DNA of 64,000 bases from Yinghuangia sp035454725 (lineage in GTDB: Bacteria > Actinomycetota > Actinomycetes > Streptomycetales > Streptomycetaceae), in assembly GCF_051388935.1 (NCBI RefSeq), contig NZ_JBPKBI010000016.1, positions 1-64,000 of the forward strand, written 5' to 3'. The translations under genes were made by a program, and so were the position numbers. Positions 1 through 7,728 of the stretch are shown here, one piece after another. Below the pieces are notes generated by a model that had not been told where the DNA came from, did no database searches, and saw nothing but the letters and a program-made list of their open reading frames with translations. How positions within the stretch are numbered: position 1 is the stretch's first letter; each line of letters opens with the position of its first letter.

Positions 1-183
1 GATCCCGACCACCACCTGTTCCGGCTCCAGGTCCTCGCCGCTGTGCCGGGCGATGAGAGCGTGCAGCTTCGCGATGCCCGCGACGCCCTCCGGCAGCCGC
101 GCGGCGCCGACCCTGCGGCCCGCCTCGTCCTGGACCTCGACATCGTGATGGTCTTCGGCCCAGTCGTCCCCGACGAACAGCAC
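1..183 (-). CDS. IS110-family transposase, N-terminal fragment cut by the window edge
   Basis: Reading the - strand from a GTG at 183 gives 61 codons that run off the left edge. The peptide begins VLFVGDDWAEDHHDVEV and continues with RLPEGVAGIAKLHALIARH, the usual opening of IS110-type DEDD transposases with the first catalytic Asp in the GDDWAEDHHD segment. These enzymes recombine DNA with a RuvC-like domain, and in several members a bridge RNA guides target choice. Only the first strand of the catalytic domain is visible, so intactness cannot be judged. The 245 bases between this start and the next gene (184-428) would be the left non-coding end of the element; I saw no obvious inverted repeat there. 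Confidence 0.75.
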   Translation of the reverse strand, partial: MLFVGDDWAEDHHDVEVQDEAGRRVGAARLPEGVAGIAKLHALIARHSGEDLEPEQVVVGI

Positions 184-428
184 CCCATGTCTCCAACCTC
201 TCGATGTACATCGTGCGCGTGGCCCACGGGAGACGCAGCTCGCGCCCTAATGGATCCAGTGCTCACGCCCGATCAGCCCGGCGGGCACGCCATCCCATCA
301 GCAGTCCGGCCTCCCGGCCGACCGGCAGGGGCACGGTCTGACAGCAGAGCTCGAACGGCTCCGGTGCTGGCAGTGCTCACATGCCGGCGGCCACCCATCG
401 AGTCTCACTCACGACCCGATGAGTCCCA

Positions 429-1193
429 TTAGGTGTTACGGCCGCCGTTGACGCCGATGATCTGGCCGGTGATGTAGCCGGCTTCGTCGCTGACGAGGAA
501 GGCGGTGGCGTTCGCGATGTCCTCCGGCAGGCCGGCGCGGCGTACCGGTGTGAGGGAGGCGTGGTGGTCGACGGTGCCGCCGAGGAGCCCCTTCGCCTCG
601 TTGCGGCGCGTCATGGGAGTGTCGATGAAGCCCGGCGGGATGGTGTTGACGGTGACGCCCTTGGGTCCGAACTCCAGGGCGAGCGACTTCGTGAGGCCGA
701 CGACGCCCGACTTCGAGGCGACGTAGTGGGTCATGAACGGCTGGCCGCCGTGGGTGCTGGACGACGAGATGTTGACGATGCGACCCCAGCGGGCGGCGAT
801 CATGTCGGGCAGGGCCGCCTGGCAGCAATGGAACGTGCCGGTCAGGTTGACCTGGAGGAGGTGGTTCCAGGTGTCCTCGGTGATGTCCAGGAACGGCTGG
901 AAGCCTTCGCGCCCGGCGTTGTTGACGAGGATGCCGATGGGACCGAACGCCGCGCGGACCTTGTCCATGCCCTGGTCGATCTGGTCGCGGTGGGCGACGT
1001 CGACGCCGACCGCCAGGGCCGAGCCGCCGTCGGCGCGGATCTGGGCCGCCGCGGCTTCGGCCGCGTCCGCGTCGAGGTCGAAGACGCCGACGTTGGCGCC
1101 GTCGTGGGCGAGCCGCCGGGCGATCGCCAGCCCGATGCCGGACGCGCCACCGGTCACGATCGCATTCCTGCCCACCGATTTCCCTGCCGACAT
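429..1193 (-). CDS. SDR-family oxidoreductase (3-oxoacyl-ACP reductase-like)
   Basis: A 254-residue classical short-chain dehydrogenase. It shows the cofactor motif TGGASGIG near the N terminus, the NNAG segment, a Ser-rich catalytic strand (NISSSS), the Tyr-x-x-x-Lys pair in YVASK, and a C terminus ending GQIIGVNGGRNT, typical of FabG-like enzymes. The residue after the second strand is Asp (FDLDAD), which favours NAD over NADP. I place the start at 1193, where a GGGAG ribosome site lies 8 bases upstream; the frame stays open to 1232. It follows the aldo/keto reductase on the same strand after about 50 bases, so the two probably form an operon. The substrate cannot be told from sequence. Confidence 0.88.
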   Translation of the reverse strand: MSAGKSVGRNAIVTGGASGIGLAIARRLAHDGANVGVFDLDADAAEAAAAQIRADGGSALAVGVDVAHRDQIDQGMDKVRAAFGPIGILVNNAGREGFQPFLDITEDTWNHLLQVNLTGTFHCCQAALPDMIAARWGRIVNISSSSTHGGQPFMTHYVASKSGVVGLTKSLALEFGPKGVTVNTIPPGFIDTPMTRRNEAKGLLGGTVDHHASLTPVRRAGLPEDIANATAFLVSDEAGYITGQIIGVNGGRNT

Positions 1194-1244
1194 GTCTGCT
1201 TCTCCCACCTTGATCAAGCCATTCTCGTGCATGAATTGCCGCTG

Positions 1245-2252
1245 CTACGCCGGTCGTTCGTCGCCTCGGAGCCAGCCTTGGAATATGTCGATGAACGTCC
1301 CGGGATATTCGTCCGGAAGCGCTGTCTCGCGTTCCAGCTCCGCCGCGACCTCAGGCGGGATGACGACGTCCAGCGACGCCAGGTTGTCGTCGAGCTGAGC
1401 CATCGTGCGCGCGCCGACGATGACCGAGTCGACCGGCCTGCCGCGCTGCCATGCCAAGGCCAACTGCGCCGGGGAGCAGCCGACTTCGGCGGCGGCCTTC
1501 CGGACTGCCGCGGCCACGCGGAAGCCGTGCTCGTTCTTGACCAGGGCGTCGAAGGCGACCTCGCGCTGTCCCAGCCGCGTGTCGGCGATGTCCGCACCGG
1601 GCTTGATCTTGCCCGTCAGCATCCCGGCGGCGAGCGGACTCCAGCCCACGAAACCGAGCCCTTCGTCCGCGAGCAGTCGAAAGTGCTCGCGCTCCAGGGT
1701 GCGGACGATCAGGTTGTACTGGCCCTGGAAGGCGATGAACCGTCCCGCGCCTGTGCGGTCGCTGATCGACAACGCCTTCATCAGCCGGTACGAACGCAGG
1801 TTTGACGCGCCCGTGTACAGCACCTTTCCGGCCCGCACCAGGTCGTCCAGCGCCGCGATCGTCTCCTCCAGCGGCGTCGCCGTGTCGTCGACATGCACCC
1901 AGTACAGGTCGATGTAGTCGGTGCCGAGCCGCCGCAGGCTCGACTCGCACGCCGCGACGATGTGCTTGCGGCCGGTGCCCCGGTCATGCGGGCCGCGCCC
2001 CACCGGCAGGCCGAACTTGGTGCCCAGCACGACGTCCGAACGACGCCCGCGCACCGCCCGCCCGCAGATCTCCTCGGACGAGCCGTACGCGTCCGCGGTG
2101 TCGATGAAGTTCCCGCCGGCGTCGAGGTAGCGGTGGACGAGCGCGGTCGCGGTCTCCTCGTCGCACCCCCATTTCCGCATGCCGAACGTCATTGCCCCGA
2201 GGGCGAGTTCGGAGACGTACAGGCCGCTGGGCCCAAGGCGTCGCATCCGCAT
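1245..2252 (-). CDS. aldo/keto reductase
   Basis: A TIM-barrel NAD(P)H-dependent aldo/keto reductase of about 335 residues. The catalytic tetrad is visible: Asp and Tyr in FIDTADAYGSSEE, Lys in LGTKFG, and His in YWVHVDD. The C-terminal region has the NADPH-binding pattern IVGARTMAQLDDNL. Such enzymes reduce aldehydes or ketones; members of this subfamily (YghZ/Tas-like) act on sugars, xenobiotics or polyketide ketones. ATG codons at 2252 and 2246 and a GTG at 2261 compete as starts; none has a strong ribosome site. It is the first gene of an AKR-SDR pair and faces the TetR gene at 2634, which probably controls it. Confidence 0.88.
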   Translation of the reverse strand: MRMRRLGPSGLYVSELALGAMTFGMRKWGCDEETATALVHRYLDAGGNFIDTADAYGSSEEICGRAVRGRRSDVVLGTKFGLPVGRGPHDRGTGRKHIVAACESSLRRLGTDYIDLYWVHVDDTATPLEETIAALDDLVRAGKVLYTGASNLRSYRLMKALSISDRTGAGRFIAFQGQYNLIVRTLEREHFRLLADEGLGFVGWSPLAAGMLTGKIKPGADIADTRLGQREVAFDALVKNEHGFRVAAAVRKAAAEVGCSPAQLALAWQRGRPVDSVIVGARTMAQLDDNLASLDVVIPPEVAAELERETALPDEYPGTFIDIFQGWLRGDERPA

Positions 2253-2585
2253 GCAGGTCACACCACTTCCGCAGACTGGCAGACGGCCCGGCGCGGGCGT
2301 CCGGCGCCGACGCGCGACATCCCGAGTGCCCCGGCGGGGTCGCCTGGTGATCGGTGGTCGAACGCGGCGCCCGGCGGCAACGGCAGCCGAAGGCCGGGCC
2401 GAGCAGGGTTCCGTGCCGGTGCCCGGCAGGGCAACTTCCCGCTCGACGGCGCAGGTTCGACGTGTCCGCCGAGCCGTCGCAGGAGCCGTGGGCCGCGGCA
2501 GGGGAGAAGTCCGGGCGAGCGAGGCACGGCCACGGTCGCACCCACGCCTGCCCCTTTCCTCGGTCGTCTTCCCGGTCGCCTGGAA

Positions 2586-2626
2586 AATATACGCATCCGT
2601 TCATTTATGTCAATGGCCCGTATACT
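2586..2626. promoter_or_regulatory. overlapping divergent promoters with an inverted-repeat operator
   Basis: On the - strand a near-consensus promoter reads TTGACA (2608-2613), a 16-base spacer, then TATATT (2586-2591), pointing towards the aldo/keto reductase with a leader of about 320 bases. On the + strand TATACT (2621-2626) sits 7 bases before the GTG at 2634, the geometry of a leaderless transcript for the TetR gene. The inverted half-sites TATACG (2588-2593) and CGTATA (2619-2624) bracket the region, and CATT-N6-AATG lies inside. A dimeric TetR bound here would block both promoters. The stretch is strikingly AT-rich for this genome. Confidence 0.65.
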
Positions 2627-2633
2627 GCGGCCG

Positions 2634-3287
2634 GTGAGCCCCACCCCACCCACGCGCGCTCGTATCGGCAGACCCTCCCAGGCCGAAGCGGCCCGGCTCG
2701 GCGAGCAGTTGCGGCAGGCCGCGTTCGAAATGTTCCTGGACCGAGGATTCGACGGCACCACGATGGAGGCCGTCGCCCAGGCCGCGGGCGTCACCAAGCG
2801 CACGCTCTACGCCCGCTACCGCGACAAGCGGACGCTTTTCGCGGCCGTGGTGCCCTGGGCGATGTCCCGGCACGGGGACGAATTCGTCCCGGACGTGCCG
2901 GGCGACGACTTGGCCGCCGCACTGACCGAGATCGGGAGAACCGCCATCGCCCGCGCGGTCGATCCCGACCTGGTCCGCATCAGCCGGATGGCGATGGCCG
3001 AGTCCGAGCGCTTTCCCGAGTTCGCACGCAGTGCCGAGACGCTGACCTGGTCGCCGCGCATGCGGGCCGTCATGGAGCTCCTGCGACGGCATGCGGACGA
3101 GGGCACGATCGAGGTCGACGACATCGAGACCGCCGCCGAGCAATTCCTCGCCCTGGTATCGGCCTTCCCCGCGCGGCTCGCGGCCTTCGGCGTCACGCGT
3201 ACGCCCGAGGTCGAGGAACGCCGCCTGGAGGACGCCGTGCGCCTGTTCCTGCGGGGGGTTCTGCCGCGCCGGTCACCCGGCGCGTGA
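2634..3287 (+). CDS. TetR/AcrR-family transcriptional repressor
   Basis: A 217-residue one-component regulator. The N-terminal helix-turn-helix is clear around residues 32-60 (TMEAVAQAAGVTKRTLYARY), followed by KRTLFAAVV and a helical ligand-binding domain with the TetR_C-type pattern MRAVMELLRRH. I chose GTG 2634 because the -10 element TATACT ends 7 bases upstream, which implies leaderless translation; in-frame ATGs at 2607 and 2613 lie inside the divergent promoter and lack a ribosome site. It probably represses itself and the AKR-SDR operon on the other strand. The ligand is unknown. Confidence 0.85.
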   Translation: MSPTPPTRARIGRPSQAEAARLGEQLRQAAFEMFLDRGFDGTTMEAVAQAAGVTKRTLYARYRDKRTLFAAVVPWAMSRHGDEFVPDVPGDDLAAALTEIGRTAIARAVDPDLVRISRMAMAESERFPEFARSAETLTWSPRMRAVMELLRRHADEGTIEVDDIETAAEQFLALVSAFPARLAAFGVTRTPEVEERRLEDAVRLFLRGVLPRRSPGA

Positions 3288-3309
3288 CCGGCGGGCGGTG
3301 GCAGCCGAA

Positions 3310-3987
3310 TCAGCCGTGCCGCACCACCGCGTCGGCGCCCCGGCTCGCGTGATCCGCACCTTCTGCCCGAGCCGCCTCGGCTTCCGCCTTCGCCTGGACC
3401 GCGTCCGCGTCGCGTTCCAGGCGCAGTATGTAGTCCTCGACGAACGCGGCCGTCTCCTGGTGCGTGATGGACATCCCGATCGCCTGCTCCATCACCAACA
3501 TGCGCGAAATGCTGGTCATCAGAAACGCGACGACGGCCGGCGGGAACGCATCCGGCGAGACGGAGTACCGCTCCATGAGCCGCGGCAGCGCGGTGAGCAG
3601 TTCGGCGCGGCCGCGCTCGGCATGCTGCACGATCTCGGCGCGGATCGCCTTGCGATGGTTGGCCAGCGCGACGAACTCCATCGTCAGCGCCGTGTTGAAC
3701 TCCTCGGTGCTGAGCTCCCAGATCGCCCGCAACGGCTGCGGTGAAGCCAGCGCGGCGGCCTGCCGTTTCGTCCCTTCCTCGGCGAGGCGCCGGAAGACCG
3801 CCAGGAACAGGTCGTCCATGGTCCGGAAGTAGTAGTGCACAAGTTGCGGTTTGAGCCCGGCCTTCGCCGCGACGCGCCGTGAACTGACCGCGGCGTAGCC
3901 CTCTTCCAGCATCAACTGCTCGGTGGCATCGAGCAGGACGGCCCGGTTCTTGGCGTCCGGCGCACCGATCCTGCGCGGCGATGCCAT
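3310..3987 (-). CDS. TetR-family transcriptional regulator
   Basis: A 225-residue TetR regulator. The DNA-binding segment is AVSSRRVAAKAGLKPQLVHYYF, about residues 33-54. The domain behind it is helical and ends in a hydrophilic tail rich in Ala, Glu and Lys. ATG 3987 is preceded by GGAGG at good spacing, so the longer open frame to 4215 is not used. It converges with the other TetR gene (23 bases between stops) and is divergent from the ferredoxin-P450 pair across 640 bases. By position it is the likely regulator of that pair, but no clear operator was recognised. Confidence 0.85.
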   Translation of the reverse strand: MASPRRIGAPDAKNRAVLLDATEQLMLEEGYAAVSSRRVAAKAGLKPQLVHYYFRTMDDLFLAVFRRLAEEGTKRQAAALASPQPLRAIWELSTEEFNTALTMEFVALANHRKAIRAEIVQHAERGRAELLTALPRLMERYSVSPDAFPPAVVAFLMTSISRMLVMEQAIGMSITHQETAAFVEDYILRLERDADAVQAKAEAEAARAEGADHASRGADAVVRHG

Positions 3988-4627
3988 GTTGCTGCCTCCA
4001 AGGACGTGCGGTGGTACGGGCTGCCGCGTCATGCTAGCGCGGGGCGGGAAAGCCCCGGTCAGCCCTCTTTCCTTCGGCTTTCCGGCCTGTGTCCGTCCCC
4101 GAGTCCGGTCGCGGAGCAGGCTCCGGGCACGGGGACGGAGCGTACGCCTTCCGGCGGCTCCATGGAGCCCCGCGGTACGACGTTTTCGCCGAGTGCGAGA
4201 GATTCGGCGCCACAATCACGGCCAAAGCCGGTATTTCGGTCGCTCGCGCTGATCGCGCATCCGGCGGCGGACCGAGCTGTGCGCCGGGAGCGCCTGGTGG
4301 CCCGCTCTGCCCTTGACCGCCGCGTGGGCCGGTGGTACTCATGTCGTCAACACGGTGCTGTGCGGGTGCTCAGCACCTCGGGGGGACGATCCCGGAGCGT
4401 TCGGTCAGGCAGCGGGAGGAGACGAGCACTGGCAACAGGGACGTAGGGGATGGCCGGAAGAATGTCCCTGCCCCCGTCGGTTCTCATCGGCTCCCGCCGA
4501 TGCACCGACCGTACGCTTCCAACGCACACGGGAGGCCCGGCGGTTCCCGAGCCCGCCCGGCGGCCCGCCGGCACGCGTCCACCTCGGGCCGGGCGCGACG
4601 ATTCGAGTTTCGCATGAGGAGAGCCAA
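3988..4627. other. 640-base intergenic region upstream of the ferredoxin gene
   Basis: No convincing gene is seen on either strand. The open frames here lack ribosome sites and family resemblance. The stretch presumably carries the divergent promoters of the TetR gene and the ferredoxin-P450 operon, but I could not pick out reliable -10/-35 pairs or an operator. Confidence 0.5.
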
Positions 4628-4819
4628 GTGAAGGTGCGGGTTGACGAGGACCTCTGCCAGGGCCACACGCTGTGCGCCATGATCGCCCCCAAGGTGTTCG
4701 AGCTCAGCGAGATCGACGGTCACTCGTCGGCGATCAGCGAAGAGGTGCCGGCCGACCAGGAGGAGAAGGTTCACGAGGCTGTGCGCTCGTGCCCGGAGCG
4801 CGCCATCTCGATCTCCTGA
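4628..4819 (+). CDS. [3Fe-4S]-type ferredoxin, P450 redox partner
   Basis: A 63-residue ferredoxin starting at a GTG behind the ribosome site GAGGAGA. It has the layout of single-cluster actinobacterial P450 ferredoxins: MKV-like start, CQGHTLC near residue 10, and a distal Cys in SCPERAI. The first motif is Cys-x2-His-x2-Cys, so the position that would hold the second ligand of a 4Fe cluster is His; such variants are known to carry a 3Fe-4S cluster with altered potential. It passes electrons from a ferredoxin reductase (not in the window) to the P450 encoded 58 bases downstream, with which it is surely co-transcribed. Confidence 0.9.
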   Translation: MKVRVDEDLCQGHTLCAMIAPKVFELSEIDGHSSAISEEVPADQEEKVHEAVRSCPERAISIS

Positions 4820-4877
4820 CCCATCTCCTGACCACTGACCGGTCCGACGACCCATCGCAGACGCAGGGAGCACTTCC

Positions 4878-6248
4878 GTGAGCCAGGACGAGATCGTCGC
4901 CGACGACGACCGCAGGACCCCGGTATTCCACTTCGACCGGCACACTCCCGAATACCGCGGGCAGTTCGAGTCGATCACGCAGGAAATGCAGGCCAAGTGT
5001 CCGATCGCGTGGTCGGACACTTACGGCGGGCACTGGGTGACCGCCGGGAACGCCGAGACGTTCGAGGTCGCCAGGTCCGCGCAGTACCTGTCCAACGACC
5101 ACGACGTCAACAACGAGCGCAAGGGCTACAAGGGCGTCACCATCCCGACCCCGGACCGCGGCAACTCCTACCGCGGCGGCTTCCTGGAGATGGACCCGCC
5201 GGAGCAGCGCTACTACCGGCAGGCGCTCAACCCGTACATGTCGCCCGCCGCGATGAACCGCTGGATCCCGGTCATCGACGAGGTCGTCCGCGCCTGCCTC
5301 GACGAGAAGATCGAATCGGGCAGCATCGACTTCGTCGAGGACCTGGCCAATGTCGTCCCCGCCGTCCTCACGCTGGGAATGATGGGCATCCCGCTGGCCA
5401 ACTGGACGATCTACAACGAGCCGGCGCACGCCAGCGTGTACACGCCCCCGGACTCGCCCGACTCGGAGCGCGTCAAGCAGCTCCAGATGGCGATGGGGGC
5501 GGACCTCTTCAAGCAGATGATGGAGGTCAGGGCCAACCCACGCCCGGGGCTGATCCACGCCCTGCTGACCGCCGACATCGGCGGCCAGCCCGGGCCGGAC
5601 ATGGAACTCCTGGGCATTCTCGCCCTGTTGATCGGCGGCGGGTTCGACACCACCACGGCGCTCACGGCACACGCGCTGGAGTGGCTCTCGGAGAACCCCG
5701 AGGAGCGCGACCGCCTCAGCCGCGAGCGGGACACCCTGCTGAACTCCGCGACCGAGGAATTCCTGCGCTTCTACACCCCTGCACCGGGCGACGGACGCAC
5801 CATCTCCGCCGACTGCGAGATCGCCGGTGTCAACTTCAAGGAGGGCGAGCGCGTATGGGTCTCCTGGGCGATGGCCAACCGTGACCCCAAGGTGTTCCCG
5901 GAACCCAACAAGATCGACCTCGCGCGCACCGGCAACCGGCACAGCAGCTTCGGGCTCGGCATCCACCGCTGTATAGGCTCGAACGTCGCGCGTACGGTCT
6001 TCAAGCGCATGGTCATCGCCGTGCTCGACCGCATGCCCGACTACAAGTGCGACCCCGAGGGCGCCCGGCACTACGACACCATCGGTGTCATCAACGGCAT
6101 GCGGAACCTCCCCGCGACGTTCACTCCCGGGGAGCGCATCGGAGAAGGCCTCGACGCCACGCTGGAGAAGCTCCAGCGCATCTGCGACGAGCAGCGTCTC
6201 GCCGAACCGGTCACGGTCAAAGCCGCCAAGGCGCAGATCGACCGCTGA
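4878..6248 (+). CDS. cytochrome P450
   Basis: A soluble 456-residue bacterial P450. The I-helix oxygen-activating motif appears as GGGFDTTTA, the K-helix E-x-x-R as EEFLRF, and the heme loop as FGLGIHRCIG with the Cys ligand at about residue 365. The start is GTG 4878. The ferredoxin immediately upstream supplies electrons. The long C-terminal tail after the heme domain, and the surrounding TetR, AKR and SDR genes, suggest a catabolic or tailoring monooxygenase, but I cannot assign a CYP family or substrate. It does not resemble the chromopyrrolate P450 StaP/RebP closely, and a terminator separates it from the indole locus downstream. Confidence 0.93.
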   Translation: MSQDEIVADDDRRTPVFHFDRHTPEYRGQFESITQEMQAKCPIAWSDTYGGHWVTAGNAETFEVARSAQYLSNDHDVNNERKGYKGVTIPTPDRGNSYRGGFLEMDPPEQRYYRQALNPYMSPAAMNRWIPVIDEVVRACLDEKIESGSIDFVEDLANVVPAVLTLGMMGIPLANWTIYNEPAHASVYTPPDSPDSERVKQLQMAMGADLFKQMMEVRANPRPGLIHALLTADIGGQPGPDMELLGILALLIGGGFDTTTALTAHALEWLSENPEERDRLSRERDTLLNSATEEFLRFYTPAPGDGRTISADCEIAGVNFKEGERVWVSWAMANRDPKVFPEPNKIDLARTGNRHSSFGLGIHRCIGSNVARTVFKRMVIAVLDRMPDYKCDPEGARHYDTIGVINGMRNLPATFTPGERIGEGLDATLEKLQRICDEQRLAEPVTVKAAKAQIDR

Positions 6249-6292
6249 CCCCTGATACGGCGGTGTCGGTACGGGAGCACCCGCACCGCCAT

Positions 6293-6328
6293 GGGCGTGG
6301 TCGCCCATAACCACAGGCGACCACGCCC
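6293..6328 (+). terminator. hairpin terminator after the P450 gene
   Basis: A perfect 13-bp stem: GGGCGTGGTCGCC at 6293-6305 pairs with 6316-6328 around a 10-base loop. It lies 45 bases after the P450 stop, lacks a long T tract as is common in actinomycetes, and ends the ferredoxin-P450 transcript. Confidence 0.75.
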
Positions 6329-6575
6329 CTGTACGTCACCCGCCGTCGGGCTCAGGCCAACCCGGGCCAGCCCAGGCCAGGCCAATCCGGGCCAACCCCG
6401 CCCAACGCCAGTCCGGGCCGACCCCGCTCTGCTGCCGCACCCGCGCTGCGAGGCCCGTGGCAACTGGTGGCAATCGATTGCCAATCGGGCTGTGTGAGCG
6501 CTGGGATGAATACGGCGCTCGCGAAGGCGGTCGGCTCCCCTCCCTGTCGGTGCCGACTGCCTCGCGGGCGGAGGG

Positions 6576-7504
6576 TCAGGCGGTGCGTTTCTGAGCCGGC
6601 CGGCGGGAGAACTGCCGCAGGCCGTACAGCAGCGGGATGTCCTTGGTGAAGCCCGTTTCGGCCACTGTGCCCAACACGATTGTGTGGCTGCCCATTTCGG
6701 CCAACAAATGCTGGGCGCCCTCGTGCATTTCCTCGCGGTGCATCATCGCCGGTAGCGGATGGTCCGGCTCCAGGCCCAGACCCGCGAAGATGCAGAAGTA
6801 ACTGCCGTTGGTCCGGAAGTTCCGGAACTCGATGTCGAAGCTGCCGTAGTAATCGCATTCCGTGCTGAACGATTCCGGCGGATCCAGGAAACAGGCCGAC
6901 GCTGACGACGTTGTTCACCCACGCACGCCGGTTGCGCCCCACCCGGAAACGCACGTGATCGAGTTTGTCGCCGATCCCTGTCCGGGGCGAGCCCCCACAG
7001 CCGGCAGAAATGGCCCCGGAAGCCGGAACAGTCGACGATCAGGTCGGCGTCGAGGACGGCCCTGCCCTTGGTGCGCAGCGCGGTCACGAAGCCCCGCTCG
7101 TCCTGCTGCACCTCCACCATCTCGTCCTGGACGTGCCGGACGCACTGCTTGTCGGTGGAGTAGCGGCGCAGGAAAAGGGCGACCAAATGGGCGTCGAAGT
7201 GCCAGGCATACCGGGTGATCGGCTCGCCCGCGTGGTTACGTGGGGCCATGTCCCGGTCCATGACCGCGACACCGGGGAAACAGGAGTAGTCGAAGGGCTT
7301 CCGGGTCGTGCCGTTCTTGCGGTTGTAGACCCGTTGGTGCGACAGCGGGAGACCGTCGTGTTCCGGGAGGAGGCCGAACGGGTGGTGGAAGTGGTCGGGT
7401 CGGCCGTCGATTTTCCGCGTCCTCGCCTCGCGGGGCCCCGGCGTGCACCAGTTGATGAGATTCCCGGCCACCTTGTAGGCGGCGTTGCACTCGCGCTGAT
7501 CCAT
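6576..7504 (-). pseudogene. tryptophan halogenase remnant (RebH/PrnA lineage), truncated and frameshifted
   Basis: Three reading-frame pieces on the - strand match successive parts of flavin-dependent tryptophan halogenases. From 7504: ECNAAYKVAGNLINW, GRPDHFHHPF, FDYSCFPGVA and DCSGFRGHF. Then in another frame near 6960-6910: VRFRVGRNRRAWVNNVVS. Then in a third frame to a stop at 6576: CFLDPPES, YYGSFDIEFRNF and YFCIFAGLGLEPD. The N-terminal FAD loop (GxGxxG) is absent. The segment that should hold the WxWxIP motif, between GHFCRLWGLAPD and VRFRV, is deleted. About 100 residues between PPES and YYGSF are also missing. The gene cannot make an active enzyme. It is divergent from the RebO/RebD-like pair, pointing to a former halogenated bisindole pathway. 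Confidence 0.85.
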
Positions 7505-7728
7505 GCCGGAAAGCCCTCCCTGACCCACGGCGCCGAGAGCGCCGCAAGCACGCCAAAAGCGATTCGGCGGGAACCCACGCGGTCACGCGGGATGCCCACC
7601 ACGGGGCGTCAAAACCTGTGCGGGAAATGCCCGTTGGCGCTTGAGCGGCCGACGGTTCGGGGGACGTGGCGGACACCGCCGCTCCCGCGAAGTCGACCTT
7701 CTGAACCGGAAACACGGGAGGCGAGGCT

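Noticed and set aside
1893..2633. Long N-terminal extension of the TetR protein
   Set aside because: It runs antiparallel to the aldo/keto reductase and through the divergent promoter; TetR proteins begin close to the helix-turn-helix.
4878..6248. P450 as the StaP/RebP enzyme of the bisindole locus
   Set aside because: It is paired with its own ferredoxin, is closed by a 13-bp terminator, lies beyond the halogenase fossil, and its sequence blocks differ from StaP outside the universal heme motifs.
4734..6314. A 526-codon - strand frame opposite the P450
   Set aside because: It is antisense to a well-supported P450, rich in Val/Arg/Asp in the manner of shadow frames, and matches no family.
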